From Saccharospirillum sp. (GTDB lineage Bacteria; Pseudomonadota; Gammaproteobacteria; Pseudomonadales; Natronospirillaceae): a stretch of 64,000 nucleotides of DNA. The stretch lies in contig JAIUML010000006.1 of assembly GCA_022565595.1 (NCBI GenBank), positions 1 to 64,000 on the forward strand, read 5' to 3'. The notes beneath the pieces are model-generated. The model saw only the letters and a list, made by a program, of their open reading frames with translations, did no database searches and was not told where the DNA came from. Made by a program: the position numbers and the translations under genes. This document shows, piece by piece, positions 16,388 to 25,054 of the stretch (position 1 is the first letter of the stretch; every line of letters starts with the position of its first letter).

Positions 16388-16517
16388 TGGAGTGTTGATG
16401 CGCGGTGTTTTGGAGTGTCGATATCACCATCGACACGGCGTGCGTTAGCGCGCTTGGGTTTTACGGCCGGGGCGGCAGGCTGGCGCCTGCTACGTCGATG
16501 ATGATATCGACGCTCCA
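16388..16517. repeat. Family A palindromic element, full-length copy (A5)
   Basis: This 130-bp copy has an outer TGGAGTGTTGATG tip, then TGGAGTGTCGATATCACC and a core with GCGCGCTTGGGTTTTACGG. It continues with GGCAGGCTGGCGCCTGCTAC and ends GATATCGACGCTCCA. It lies between convergent genes, starts four bases after one stop, and overlaps the last codons of the AraC gene. It matches the reverse complement of 26202-26332 almost base for base. Confidence 0.9.
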
Positions 16518-17518
16518 CTTTGCTGCGTCCAATGTTTACGGGCCTTTGCTGGTGTGGTTCCTGTCCAGCGGCGATAGGCTCGATTAAAAGCGCTTTGTTC
16601 CGAATATCCCAGCAATAGCGCTATGTCACTCAACGCCAGCCCCGGGTCCTGCAGGTAGTGAGTCGCCAACTCTTCTCGGCTGCTGTCGAGCCATTCCTGC
16701 CAACTGAGGCCGCGTTCGGCGAGGCGTCTTTGCAGGGTGCGGGGCGAGAGATGCATCACTTTTGCCGCCTGTTCCAGGTTGGCCTGGCCGTCACTGAGCA
16801 ATCTGGGAAGCACCTGGTGCAGGGCGCTGTCGAGCTCGGTGCGGGCGGGCAGGGCGCGCAGCAGTGCCTGGGCTTGCTGGTCGAGCAGGGCCTTGAGCGT
16901 TGGGTCCCTTCTGGGCATGGGTTTGGTTAATTGGGCGACGGGAAAGCGAACTCTGACGTGGCTGTCCTCTGTGGTGACCGGACAGTTGAAAAACGCCTCA
17001 TAAGCGCTCTGTGCCGCCAGGCTCAGGCTGCCGGTAAAACAGACCCGGCTGGGCGGAGGTGGGTTGTCCATTTGCCGTCTCATGAAGGTCACCAGGGCAG
17101 CGATGGAGACGCCATCGGCCCGTTGCCCCAGGGGTGGCTCGGCCTTTGGCCAGCGGATTTCAACATCTTCACCCACGGCCTCAACCTCGGCCAGATTGAT
17201 GCCATAGAACAACCGCTCATAGCGCTGGTAGGCGAGCAGGGCTTCTCCCAGAGTATCCGATGCCAGCACCAGATAAGCCATGACGCCGACATGAGCCGGG
17301 GTGACGCAGGCACCCACAGCCAGCTCCGGTGCAGCCTGCTCAGGTGCCAGCGCCAGACCTCTCGCCAGCAACTCACGCCAGATCGGGATGGGGACGGTTT
17401 CATGCTGGCTCCAGCGGCTCAATGCGCCGCGCAGTTCCGGTGCTGTGATGGCGTTGGCGTCAAACCAGTCCTGCAGCAGACGAGTCCAGGCGCCCGTCAC
17501 GCGCATGACCTGAGCCAT
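16490..17518 (-). CDS. AraC-family regulator with N-terminal AraC ligand-binding-like domain
   Basis: The 342-residue protein has an N-terminal domain of about 220 residues of the type found in OruR-like AraC regulators, with WRELLARGLALAP and YQRYERLFYG. It ends in a double helix-turn-helix: NLEQAAKVMHLSPRTLQRRL, then LSDIALLLGYSEQSAFNRAY and RRWTGTTPAKAR. The last nine residues (SGASISSST) and the stop are encoded by the family A element, so the native C-terminus has been replaced or extended. It is divergent from the hydroxylase gene across 102 bases holding a dyad, and probably activates that gene. Effectors of relatives are often amino acids or lipids; here unknown. Confidence 0.85.
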   Translation of the reverse strand: MAQVMRVTGAWTRLLQDWFDANAITAPELRGALSRWSQHETVPIPIWRELLARGLALAPEQAAPELAVGACVTPAHVGVMAYLVLASDTLGEALLAYQRYERLFYGINLAEVEAVGEDVEIRWPKAEPPLGQRADGVSIAALVTFMRRQMDNPPPPSRVCFTGSLSLAAQSAYEAFFNCPVTTEDSHVRVRFPVAQLTKPMPRRDPTLKALLDQQAQALLRALPARTELDSALHQVLPRLLSDGQANLEQAAKVMHLSPRTLQRRLAERGLSWQEWLDSSREELATHYLQDPGLALSDIALLLGYSEQSAFNRAYRRWTGTTPAKARKHWTQQSGASISSST

Positions 17519-17541
17519 TATTGCCTTCCTCTTTAATCCAG

Positions 17542-17581
17542 ATTGACGCCTATTGTCAAAAAGCTGGCGTAAATCGTCAAT
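17542..17581. promoter_or_regulatory. Candidate AraC-regulator binding region
   Basis: ATTGACG (17542-17548) and its complement CGTCAAT (17575-17581) frame a region with an internal TTGAC/GTCAA palindrome and GACGCC/GGCGT arms. It sits immediately upstream of the position expected for a -35 element of the hydroxylase promoter. Confidence 0.45.
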
Positions 17582-17613
17582 CGGTTAGAGCCTTCCAGGT
17601 GGAAAATACTCTG

Positions 17614-17619
17614 TATAAA
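17614..17619 (+). promoter_or_regulatory. Candidate -10 element of the hydroxylase gene
   Basis: TATAAA lies one base before the annotated ATG at 17621. The hexamer 17 bases upstream (CCTTCC) is a poor -35, as expected for an activator-dependent promoter. If real, translation would start downstream at GTG 17642, which has GAGGTG before it. Confidence 0.35.
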
Positions 17620-17620
17620 A

Positions 17621-18598
17621 ATGAATCAACGAGGTGTGCAAGTGCTGCTGGAATCCATCCTGACCGTTATCGAGCGCAGTGGCCTGATGCCACTCTGGCT
17701 CTGGGCCAACCAGTGGCTGGCGCTGGACGCGCGCCAATTGATTTTTGTGGTGGCAACGCCGATCTTTGTCGGGGTGGCGGTCTGGGAATATCTGCGCATT
17801 CGCCACGACCCGAAACGGATGAACGGGCCTGAAGCAGTGCGCAACTTCCTGTTGGGTGCTGGTTATCAGACATCGGAGCTGCTCTTTGCCGGCATCATTG
17901 CCTTTCCGGTTTATGCTCTGGTGTATCAGTTCCGATGGTTTGATCTGGAATTGACCTGGTGGACGGTGTTGCTCACCTTTATTGGCGTGGAGTTCTGCTT
18001 CTACTGGATGCACCGAAGCAGCCATCGCATTCGCTGGTTCTGGGCAGCTCATGTGGTGCACCATTCCTCCGAGCGAATGAACTTCACCACCGCCATGCGC
18101 CAGAATGCGACCAACATTTTCAACGGCAACTGGTGGTTCTACATCCCCCTGGTGTGGATCGGCTTTAACCCGGTCTGGGTGGGCATCGCCTTTGCCCTGT
18201 CGTTGGTCTATCAGTTTTTCATCCACACCACTGTGGTTGGCCGCTTGCCGGCCTGGGTGGAGTGGTTCTTCAATACGCCCAGCCACCATCGTGTTCACCA
18301 TGGCCGGAATCCGGGTTATATCGACAAGAATTATGGCGGTGTGGTCATCATCTGGGATCGGCTGTTCGGCACCTTTATTGATGAAAAGGCACAGGACCCG
18401 CCCGATTACGGCATTACCAAACCGGTGCCCTCCAACAACCTGATCACCCTCTGGACCCACGAGTATGTGGATCTGTTCCGGGAGATGGCACAGCCGGGGC
18501 CCTTGCTGGAGCGACTGAAACACCTGTGGAAGCCACCGGAATGGCAGCGCAGCTCGGAGTCTGAACCACCCAGGTCCGTGACTGCAAACAAACCATAA
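17621..18598 (+). CDS. Fatty acid hydroxylase / sterol desaturase superfamily membrane enzyme
   Basis: The protein of up to 325 residues is a membrane-bound di-iron enzyme. Its histidine boxes are HRSSH (about residues 130-134), HVVHH (about 144-148) and HHRVHH (about 222-227), with hydrophobic segments before and between. Such enzymes hydroxylate or desaturate lipids, sterols or carotenoids using oxygen. The substrate is unknown. The ATG at 17621 has no good ribosome-binding site, while the in-frame GTG at 17642 does, so the protein may be seven residues shorter. The divergent AraC gene is its likely regulator, suggesting control by a lipid or related signal. Confidence 0.85.
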   Translation: MNQRGVQVLLESILTVIERSGLMPLWLWANQWLALDARQLIFVVATPIFVGVAVWEYLRIRHDPKRMNGPEAVRNFLLGAGYQTSELLFAGIIAFPVYALVYQFRWFDLELTWWTVLLTFIGVEFCFYWMHRSSHRIRWFWAAHVVHHSSERMNFTTAMRQNATNIFNGNWWFYIPLVWIGFNPVWVGIAFALSLVYQFFIHTTVVGRLPAWVEWFFNTPSHHRVHHGRNPGYIDKNYGGVVIIWDRLFGTFIDEKAQDPPDYGITKPVPSNNLITLWTHEYVDLFREMAQPGPLLERLKHLWKPPEWQRSSESEPPRSVTANKP

Positions 18599-18682
18599 CC
18601 TCCCCAATTCATGTGATACCGCTGCTAGCCTTCACAGGCCATGATTCCCTGTCGCTCACACCCGGGAAACAGGAGAGATGGA

Positions 18683-21028
18683 ATGAATGCCGGTCAATGG
18701 ACTTTTTTTGCGGTGGTTTTGGCAACCCTTTTAGTCAGCGCTTGTGGTGGTGGCGGCAGTGATGGCCCCCAGGCTACCTTGCCCGAGTATACAGTGGCGA
18801 CGTCCTTTAACGATGGTGGCAGCCTTTCCCCTGCCAGCCAGGAGGTCTCTGAAGGTGAGGCAGTAGCGCTTTCGGTAGCAACCGACGAGGGCTTCAGCCT
18901 GGCCAGCATTCAAGGGTGCGGTGGCAGCTTGTCAGGTACGGTCTTTACCACCGGACCGGTAGAAGCAGCCTGTACGGTAACAGCCAATTTTGCACTGAAC
19001 CAATACGACCTGACCGGCAATGCCAGCAGCGGTGGTGCCATCGCACCCGAGTCGCAAAGCGTCGATCACGGCAGCAGTGCAGAATTTACCCTGAGTGCTG
19101 ATCTCGGTTACAGGCTGGATTCTGTCAGCGGTTGCGATGGCACCCTATCGGGTGATGTCTTTACCACAGGCCTGGTCACCGAAGCCTGCAGTGTCAGTGC
19201 GGTTTTTTCTCTGCTGGCGCTTTCTGCTCCAGCCAATCCCGAAGCCAGTGCTGGCGTGCGACGGGTACAAATCCAGTGGGATGAGGTGGACGATGCCGCC
19301 CAATACAACCTGTTCTACGGCACGGACCCGGGCATTGATATCAACAACTCTGCGAGCTATCTCGACCAGGTGATGGATGTCTCCAGCCCGGTTTGGGTGG
19401 ATGACCTGACCAACGGCGATGATTATTATTTTGTCGTTATAGCGGCCACAGGCCCGGCGGAATCGCCCGCCAGTGCAGAAGTGACGGCGCAACCTTTCGC
19501 CGGTGCGGTGTCGACCTTTTTTGGTACCTCTGGCCAAAGCCATGAATCCCTGGCGGTTTTACAGCACCCAATCAACTCGGATGTCTATGCGCTGCTGATG
19601 GTCAATGACCCGGTCGCACCGACAACGCCTGGGGCCTGGATCACCAGCGACCCGGGCTGCACAGGTACCAGCCGGTGCAGTATGGTGGTTCGTTTTTCTG
19701 CCGATTTGAGTGAGCTGATCAGTGCTACCTACCTGCCGTTCAGTGGTTTTTTCAATGCCAATACAAGGGCAGGCGGCAATGCCATGATCGTCGATCCTGC
19801 CTTAGGGGATCTGATCATCGCCGGTGCAACGGGCAATACAATGACGGCACAGGGCCTGCGTGATCAAAGCGGTACGCCAGTGATCGACCCGGATACCGGC
19901 GTGGCTTACCAGCCTTTTCAGTCCAGCGCGATAGAAACCAGTGCTGCCATCGTGCGCCTGAAAGCAGACCTCTCAGCACCATTGGCGGCGACTTATTATG
20001 GCACCAGTGGCACTCAGTCATTCACCGGCGTGGTGTTGCACCCGCTTAATGGTGACCTCTATCTCACCGGTTACACCACAAGCAATGCCGCTTTGCCTGA
20101 AGTTACCGGGGGGGCTCAGCCGACCTTTGCCGGAGGCAGTAATGACTTGATATTGGTTCGGTTCAGCCCGGAGCTGCATCAGGTTCGGCAGTCGACCTTT
20201 CTCGGTGGCGGCGGCAGCACGGCCCTGGGCGTGGACTGGGGCGCCAGCAATGATAAAACCCATAATGGGATTGCCATCCACCCGACCAGCGGCGATGTGT
20301 ATGTCGTCAATTCAACCGCCTCCACAAGTTTTCCGACAACCTCAGGCGCGCTTCAGGAATCGAAACCAGGCACCAGCACCGATGGATTTGTCTCACGGCT
20401 GAATGCCGACCTGACCGAGCTGCTGAGTTCCACCTATTTCGGCGGCTCCAATCAGTGGAATGTGACCGCCATTGCGGTGAACGAAAACGGCGAAGTGGTG
20501 ATAGCGGGGCGCGCCTCTTTTAATTTGCCCGGCCGAGAGGGTGGCGCTCAACCCCAATTATTGGGCGGTGCAGGCAATGCCGGTTATGTCGCCCGCCTTG
20601 AGCCGGATCTGAGCGCTGTGGTGCAGTCCACTTATTATGGTGTTCCTTCGTCGGCGGGCGTAGTACAAACGGTGAAGGCGCTCGTACTTCACCCGATAAC
20701 AAGGGAGGTTTATGTGGTCGGGCATGCCTCTGGCGATTTGCCAGAGCTTGACTTTGCCTTGCTGGAAGAGAATCCAAACCCTGCTCGCCAGGGCGCTTTT
20801 ATGGCGCGATTCAACAGCGACCTGACCGAACTGCACCAGTCGACCTGGATGGGCAGTCGTGTCAAAAGCCCGCACAGCGTGGCGATCAGTCAGGATGGAG
20901 ACTGGGCCTATTCGCTCTTTGTAGACACTGCCGGGTCGCATCCCTTTTCCGCGGAAGGCGCTAACCCAACCAACCCGGGTGGCGAATCGGTACTGGTGAT
21001 TCGGCTCAGAAGCAGCCTCTCGCGTTAG
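18683..21028 (+). CDS. Lipoprotein with FN3-like module and seven-repeat SBBP beta-propeller
   Basis: An AGGAGAG site precedes the ATG at 18683. The signal peptide ends LLVSAC, so the 781-residue product is a lipoprotein. Two copies of a bacterial surface repeat (ending SGCGGSLSGTVFTTGPVEAAC and a similar SGCDG unit) are followed by an FN3-like domain (VQIQWDEVDDAAQYNLFYGT). The rest contains about seven repeats beginning [SA]T[FYW][FLYM]G, typical of SBBP beta-propeller repeats; seven repeats would make one closed propeller. The first part is closely similar to the next gene. It is probably surface-exposed; its ligand is unknown. The two genes are 75 bases apart and may be cotranscribed. Confidence 0.83.
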   Translation: MNAGQWTFFAVVLATLLVSACGGGGSDGPQATLPEYTVATSFNDGGSLSPASQEVSEGEAVALSVATDEGFSLASIQGCGGSLSGTVFTTGPVEAACTVTANFALNQYDLTGNASSGGAIAPESQSVDHGSSAEFTLSADLGYRLDSVSGCDGTLSGDVFTTGLVTEACSVSAVFSLLALSAPANPEASAGVRRVQIQWDEVDDAAQYNLFYGTDPGIDINNSASYLDQVMDVSSPVWVDDLTNGDDYYFVVIAATGPAESPASAEVTAQPFAGAVSTFFGTSGQSHESLAVLQHPINSDVYALLMVNDPVAPTTPGAWITSDPGCTGTSRCSMVVRFSADLSELISATYLPFSGFFNANTRAGGNAMIVDPALGDLIIAGATGNTMTAQGLRDQSGTPVIDPDTGVAYQPFQSSAIETSAAIVRLKADLSAPLAATYYGTSGTQSFTGVVLHPLNGDLYLTGYTTSNAALPEVTGGAQPTFAGGSNDLILVRFSPELHQVRQSTFLGGGGSTALGVDWGASNDKTHNGIAIHPTSGDVYVVNSTASTSFPTTSGALQESKPGTSTDGFVSRLNADLTELLSSTYFGGSNQWNVTAIAVNENGEVVIAGRASFNLPGREGGAQPQLLGGAGNAGYVARLEPDLSAVVQSTYYGVPSSAGVVQTVKALVLHPITREVYVVGHASGDLPELDFALLEENPNPARQGAFMARFNSDLTELHQSTWMGSRVKSPHSVAISQDGDWAYSLFVDTAGSHPFSAEGANPTNPGGESVLVIRLRSSLSR

Positions 21029-21103
21029 TTGCACCTGATTGTGCAGGAGGCTTGAGCGTATCAGGCCTTACTGGTTAACGATTGCTTGAACTAAGGATAC
21101 TGG

Positions 21104-23716
21104 ATGAACACTTCAGGCAAGGCAGGACTGTTGATTACCTTAGTGCTGGCACTTTTGTTGGCGGCTTGTGGTGGAGGCAGCACGTCGAGTGGGTCTTCTC
21201 GTTTTCTCGTCACTGCCAGTGCCAGCAACGGTGGCTCCATTACCCCGCAAGAAATCACCGTCGATCGTGGTAGTAGTACAACCTTTACTCTCAGCGCGGA
21301 CCTGGGCTATCAGTTGACGTCTGTGTCGGGTTGCAACGGCACTTTGCAGGGTCATTCATATACCACCGGGTTGATCAGTGAAGTCTGCAGTGTCAGCGCC
21401 GAGTTCACTTTACAGGAACTCGCAGCGCCCCATAATGTTGAGGCCCTGGCAGGCGAATCCCGAGTGCAGGTCCAGTGGGACGAAGTAGCGGGGGCTGAAC
21501 AGTATTCGGTGTTTTACGGTACGAATGCCGGCATCGACATCAACATTGCGGCGACTTACGAAGGCCAGTTGATTGGGGTCACCAGCCCACTGTGGGTAGA
21601 GGATCTGACGCAAGGCACCCATTACTACTTTGTTATCGTCGCCGCAAGCGGACCCGCAGAATCACCCGCCAGTGTTGAAGTGACGGCTCAGACGTTTGGC
21701 ACCGTTCCGCGCTTTGCCTATGTCGCAAACGAAGGCGATAACACCCTCTCCATCTACGCGGTGAACGCGAGCACAGGGCAATTGCGGTCGCGTGGTTATG
21801 TATTGACAGGCAGCAACCCTCAAAACGTCACCGTGGATCCGAGTGGGCGCTTTGCCTATGTGGCGAACTTCAACTCCTACGATATATCGGCCTATAAGAT
21901 CGATGCCCGCACCGGCGCACTCAGCCCCATCGGCCCTGCCGTAGCCGCGGGCACCAATCCCCGCTCGGTCACGGTCGATCCCAGCGGGCGTTTTGCCTAT
22001 GTGGCGAATCAGGGTTCGAATAACATTGCGGCCTACCGAATCGACACCAGGACAGGCGCGCTTGAGTTCGTTGGGGATTTCGTCGCTGCGGGAATCAGCC
22101 CCTGGTCGGTAACCGTCGACCCGAGTGGGCGCTTTGCCTACGTGTTGAACTTCGGTTCCAACACGATCCTGGCCTACACCATCGACGACAGCACCGGTGC
22201 GCTCACTGCGGTTGGCAGTGCTGTCGATACCCAAAGCAGCCCTACCTCTTTTGCCGTCGACCCGCTTGGGCGTTTTGCTTTTGTGTCTAGTGTGGGTTCG
22301 AATAATGTCACTACCTATATCATTGATGACAGTTCTGGTGCGCTTACCCCTGGCACCACTGTGGCCGATGGTTTTGGCCCGGTCTCTGTCGCTGTCGACC
22401 CGAGTGGGCGTTTCGTTTATGTCGCGAATTCCGGCTCGAACAACGTTTCGGTCTACGCCATGGATCAAAGCAACGGCGCTCTCACCCCGATCATCAGTCC
22501 CGTGGCTGCGGGTAGTAGTCCTCGTTCGGTGACAGTCGATCCGAGTGGGAAGTACGCCTATGTGGTGAATCGGTTTTCAAACTCTGTGCTGGCATACAGG
22601 ATCAGCGCAACTTCCGGGACGCTCACGCCGCTGGCGAATGGCTTCACAGTCATCGGCCGGGTGGCCCCGGCTTCCATTGCGGTATCACGCGGTGCAGCAG
22701 AAGTCAGTGTTCGGGCGGGGTTTGCCTATGTGTCGAATTACAATTCGGACAGTATTTCGGGCTACAGTGTCGATGCCAGCAGTGGCGCTCTGACTTCCGT
22801 GGACACTGGGGTCGTGGCGTGCTGTATGCCCCGTTCCGTCACGGTTGACCCGAGCGGGCGATTTGTCTATACGGCGAATGGCCTCTCCAACAATGTCTCC
22901 ACCTTCACCATCAATGCCAGTACCGGTGCGCTTGGTTTGATCGGCAGTCCTGTCTCGGCTGGCAGTGGGCCCATCGCCATTACGGTCGAGCCGAGCGGAC
23001 GTTTTGCTTATGTGGCCAACCAGGGGGCCAACACCCTTTCGATGTACAGTGTTGACGACAGCACAGGTGCGCTTACCCTGATAGACCCGGATGACGGTGA
23101 CGTGGCAACAGACAACAACCCCTTCTCCATCGCCGTCGCGCCCAACGGGCGCTTCGTCTATGTGGCGAATCAGGGTTCGGACTTTGTTTCAGTCTACTCC
23201 ATCGATGCCGCCAGCGGCGCGCTGAGCCCGGTTATGAGTGCCGGGGACACGGGTGTTTCGCCCTTCGCCATTGCTGTCGACCCGAGCGGGCGCTTCGCCT
23301 ATGTGGCGAATCATGGTTCGGACACTGTCTCGGTCTTCTCCATCGATGCCAGTACGGGCGCCCTCAATTCCGTGGGGGATCCTGTAGTGACGGGCATCGA
23401 TCCTTACTCGGTCGCTGTTGATCCGACCGGTCGTTTTGCCTTTGTCGCGAACTTCGGCTCGAATGGCGTCTGGGTTTTCACAATAGACAACAATACGGGT
23501 GAATTGAGTCTCAGCGATACCGAGTTCGCCGGTAACGCCCCTATTTTTGTCACCGCCGATCCGAGTGGTCGTTTCGTCTATGCGGTTAATTACAGCTCGA
23601 ACGATGTCTCCATCTACACCATCGATGCCAGGGCCGGCGCTCTCGGTTTGGCTGGCGGACCGTTCGTTGCAGGGACGGGGCCGACGTCGATCACCATGAC
23701 GACCATTTTCGAATGA
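21104..23716 (+). CDS. Lipoprotein with FN3-like module and 14 YVTN-type propeller repeats
   Basis: The ATG at 21104 follows AAGGA and gives a lipobox LLLAAC. After one copy of the SGCNG surface repeat and the FN3-like domain shared with the upstream paralogue come fourteen repeats of about 45 residues. Each has the form FAYVAN..SN.[VI]..Y.ID..TGAL...........P.S[VI][TA]VDPSG, as in lactonase/YVTN propellers. Repeat 7 ends irregularly (SRGAAEVSVRAG in place of the DPSG turn), which divides the array into two sets of seven, suggesting two seven-bladed propellers in tandem. DNA identity between repeats is high, so the copy number may vary among strains. No catalytic residues were identified; a binding or surface role is more likely. 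Confidence 0.85.
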   Translation: MNTSGKAGLLITLVLALLLAACGGGSTSSGSSRFLVTASASNGGSITPQEITVDRGSSTTFTLSADLGYQLTSVSGCNGTLQGHSYTTGLISEVCSVSAEFTLQELAAPHNVEALAGESRVQVQWDEVAGAEQYSVFYGTNAGIDINIAATYEGQLIGVTSPLWVEDLTQGTHYYFVIVAASGPAESPASVEVTAQTFGTVPRFAYVANEGDNTLSIYAVNASTGQLRSRGYVLTGSNPQNVTVDPSGRFAYVANFNSYDISAYKIDARTGALSPIGPAVAAGTNPRSVTVDPSGRFAYVANQGSNNIAAYRIDTRTGALEFVGDFVAAGISPWSVTVDPSGRFAYVLNFGSNTILAYTIDDSTGALTAVGSAVDTQSSPTSFAVDPLGRFAFVSSVGSNNVTTYIIDDSSGALTPGTTVADGFGPVSVAVDPSGRFVYVANSGSNNVSVYAMDQSNGALTPIISPVAAGSSPRSVTVDPSGKYAYVVNRFSNSVLAYRISATSGTLTPLANGFTVIGRVAPASIAVSRGAAEVSVRAGFAYVSNYNSDSISGYSVDASSGALTSVDTGVVACCMPRSVTVDPSGRFVYTANGLSNNVSTFTINASTGALGLIGSPVSAGSGPIAITVEPSGRFAYVANQGANTLSMYSVDDSTGALTLIDPDDGDVATDNNPFSIAVAPNGRFVYVANQGSDFVSVYSIDAASGALSPVMSAGDTGVSPFAIAVDPSGRFAYVANHGSDTVSVFSIDASTGALNSVGDPVVTGIDPYSVAVDPTGRFAFVANFGSNGVWVFTIDNNTGELSLSDTEFAGNAPIFVTADPSGRFVYAVNYSSNDVSIYTIDARAGALGLAGGPFVAGTGPTSITMTTIFE

Positions 23717-23791
23717 TATGGAGGGTGTTTTAGTGTGCTTGATATCGCTGCAGAGGGCTGTTTGCTAATTCCGAAACTGCGGAACATCTCC

Positions 23792-23900
23792 TGGAGTGTC
23801 GATGTCCTCATCGACACCGTCGGTGCCAAACGACTGGCCGGGCTGGAGGGTCAAACCAGCGGGCTTTGTCCGCCGCGTCGATGGGGACATCGACCCTCCA
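23792..23900. repeat. Family A element, second subtype (A6)
   Basis: It begins TGGAGTGTCGATGTCCTCAT, has the core CGACTGGCCGGG ... GGTCAAACCAGCGGGCT, and ends ACATCGACCCTCCA. The core differs from that of A2/A5/A8 but matches the element at 51302-51414, defining a second subtype. Confidence 0.82.
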
Positions 23901-23914
23901 ATACGGACCACCGC

Positions 23915-24010
23915 CCTGTAGGGTCGAGTTGTACTCGACGCTGGGGGCGTGAGCCCACTGAATTCTGGTTGGCTAACGCCAACTACGTCGATGATGATAT
24001 CGACGCTCCA
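23915..24010. repeat. Family A element, divergent copy (A7)
   Basis: The left part has a GGGTCGAGTTGTACTCGACG hairpin. The right part is a typical family A right arm (GGCTAACGCCAACTACGTCG and GATGATATCGACGCTCCA). It follows A6 after about 14 bases. Confidence 0.7.
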
Positions 24011-24032
24011 GTGGAAGTTTGGCCTATCGGCT

Positions 24033-24482
24033 CTATAGCAGCTCCAGCTCCAGAGATAAAAACAACGACTCGAACACGTCACCGGCGCCATTGTCGGGTG
24101 AATCAAAGTGGATTTGTATCACTCGGCATTCACTGTCACTTGGCTGGCTGTACAAGGTTACATTGACTTCGGGTAGGGCTGTTGAGTTTAGCCGGTACCG
24201 GTTCTGCTCGTAGGGTTGGTTGTTCAGCTCATCGCCCACAGAAATCCTGTAAAAGACACCTGACTGTTCTGCATCAAGGGGCTGTGCTGGCCCGCTCAGC
24301 CCCAGCCCTTGATGGATACCGATAAGCTGCCTGGTATAGGTGGGGCGATCTGGCCCTGGCAGGTATTGGGCGGCAATTACCACATTGCCTGCGGCGATAC
24401 CCTCCGCCACGCTTTGCTCGCAGGCGTGGCTGCTGAAGGCCAGGCCGATGCCCAGACCAAGCACTGTGAGGTGTTTTTTCAT
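24033..24482 (-). CDS. Exported protein of unknown function
   Basis: The 149-residue product has a signal peptide (MKKHLTVLGLGIGLAFSSHA) followed directly by a Cys, so processing by signal peptidase I or II are both conceivable. An AGGAGG site lies nine bases before the ATG. The mature part has two cysteines, an early hydrophobic AEGIAAGNVVIAAQYL and a C-terminus rich in Leu and Glu. I recognise no family. It is separated from the next minus-strand gene by 124 bases without features. Confidence 0.6.
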   Translation of the reverse strand: MKKHLTVLGLGIGLAFSSHACEQSVAEGIAAGNVVIAAQYLPGPDRPTYTRQLIGIHQGLGLSGPAQPLDAEQSGVFYRISVGDELNNQPYEQNRYRLNSTALPEVNVTLYSQPSDSECRVIQIHFDSPDNGAGDVFESLFLSLELELL

Positions 24483-24606
24483 GGGCGCTGGGCCTCCTGT
24501 TTCTCAAAGCGGACACTCTACTCCATAGCCCTATGCCAACCAAGGGGGGTTGCTTTTGTTTGTATTCGGAGAGCTCGAGTCGGCGAAGTAACGTGTAGCT
24601 GAGTTT

Positions 24607-24912
24607 CTATTGATCAAGCTGAAAGTGACAATCGCCGGTGGCGGCGTAACCAATGATGGTGCCGTCGGCGCGGGTCGAGACGTTGTTCATGCAGCCATCG
24701 ATGTCCCAGATGTACAGCTTCCGCTCCTGACCGGCAGTGTCGGATGTGTAATTCGGCTCACCCCATTGCTGATACAAAACGCTGATGGGTTGACCCATCA
24801 GTTCGTCGCTGTTGTTCGCGGTGGTCGCCGGGCTCATCGCGCAGCCAGACATCAGGGCCATTGTCAGCAGCCCTGTAAGGGTCATTTTGCCTGTTGTTCC
24901 AGGGTGTATCAT
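24607..24912 (-). CDS. Small lipoprotein, possibly SmpA/BamE-like fold
   Basis: The 101-residue protein has a hydrophobic leader ending LMSGC, a good lipobox, and an AAGGA site before the ATG. The mature 78 residues include MGQPISVLYQQWGEPNY, which recalls the helix and the trGxP/gxP turn of SmpA/BamE-type domains, then KLYIWDIDGC and a C-terminal GYAATGDC. The two late cysteines could form a disulfide. It is divergent from the beta-lactamase-like gene. The BamE comparison rests on a short motif and is tentative. Confidence 0.65.
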   Translation of the reverse strand: MIHPGTTGKMTLTGLLTMALMSGCAMSPATTANNSDELMGQPISVLYQQWGEPNYTSDTAGQERKLYIWDIDGCMNNVSTRADGTIIGYAATGDCHFQLDQ

Positions 24913-25054
24913 CTTATTCCTTCCTGAGTTTCTATTTCAAACCTGCAAAGATGACTTCTGGTGCTTGGTCTGGTGCTCAGACTCCGCTATTACTGGTGCA
25001 TTAAATGCACCGGAATGCAGATTTCCGTCTTTCAAGGTAACCCTGGATTTCGCA

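Larger units (their letters stand above)
23717..24032. other. Intergenic region filled by two family A elements
   Basis: These 316 bases between convergent genes hold no coding sequence. They are almost entirely the two elements at 23792-23900 and 23915-24010, and no separate intrinsic terminator was seen. Confidence 0.7.

Noticed and set aside
24812-25054. Upstream start for the beta-lactamase-like gene
   Set aside because: The extension runs antisense through the neighbouring lipoprotein gene and lacks a ribosome-binding site; the signal peptide begins at 25055.
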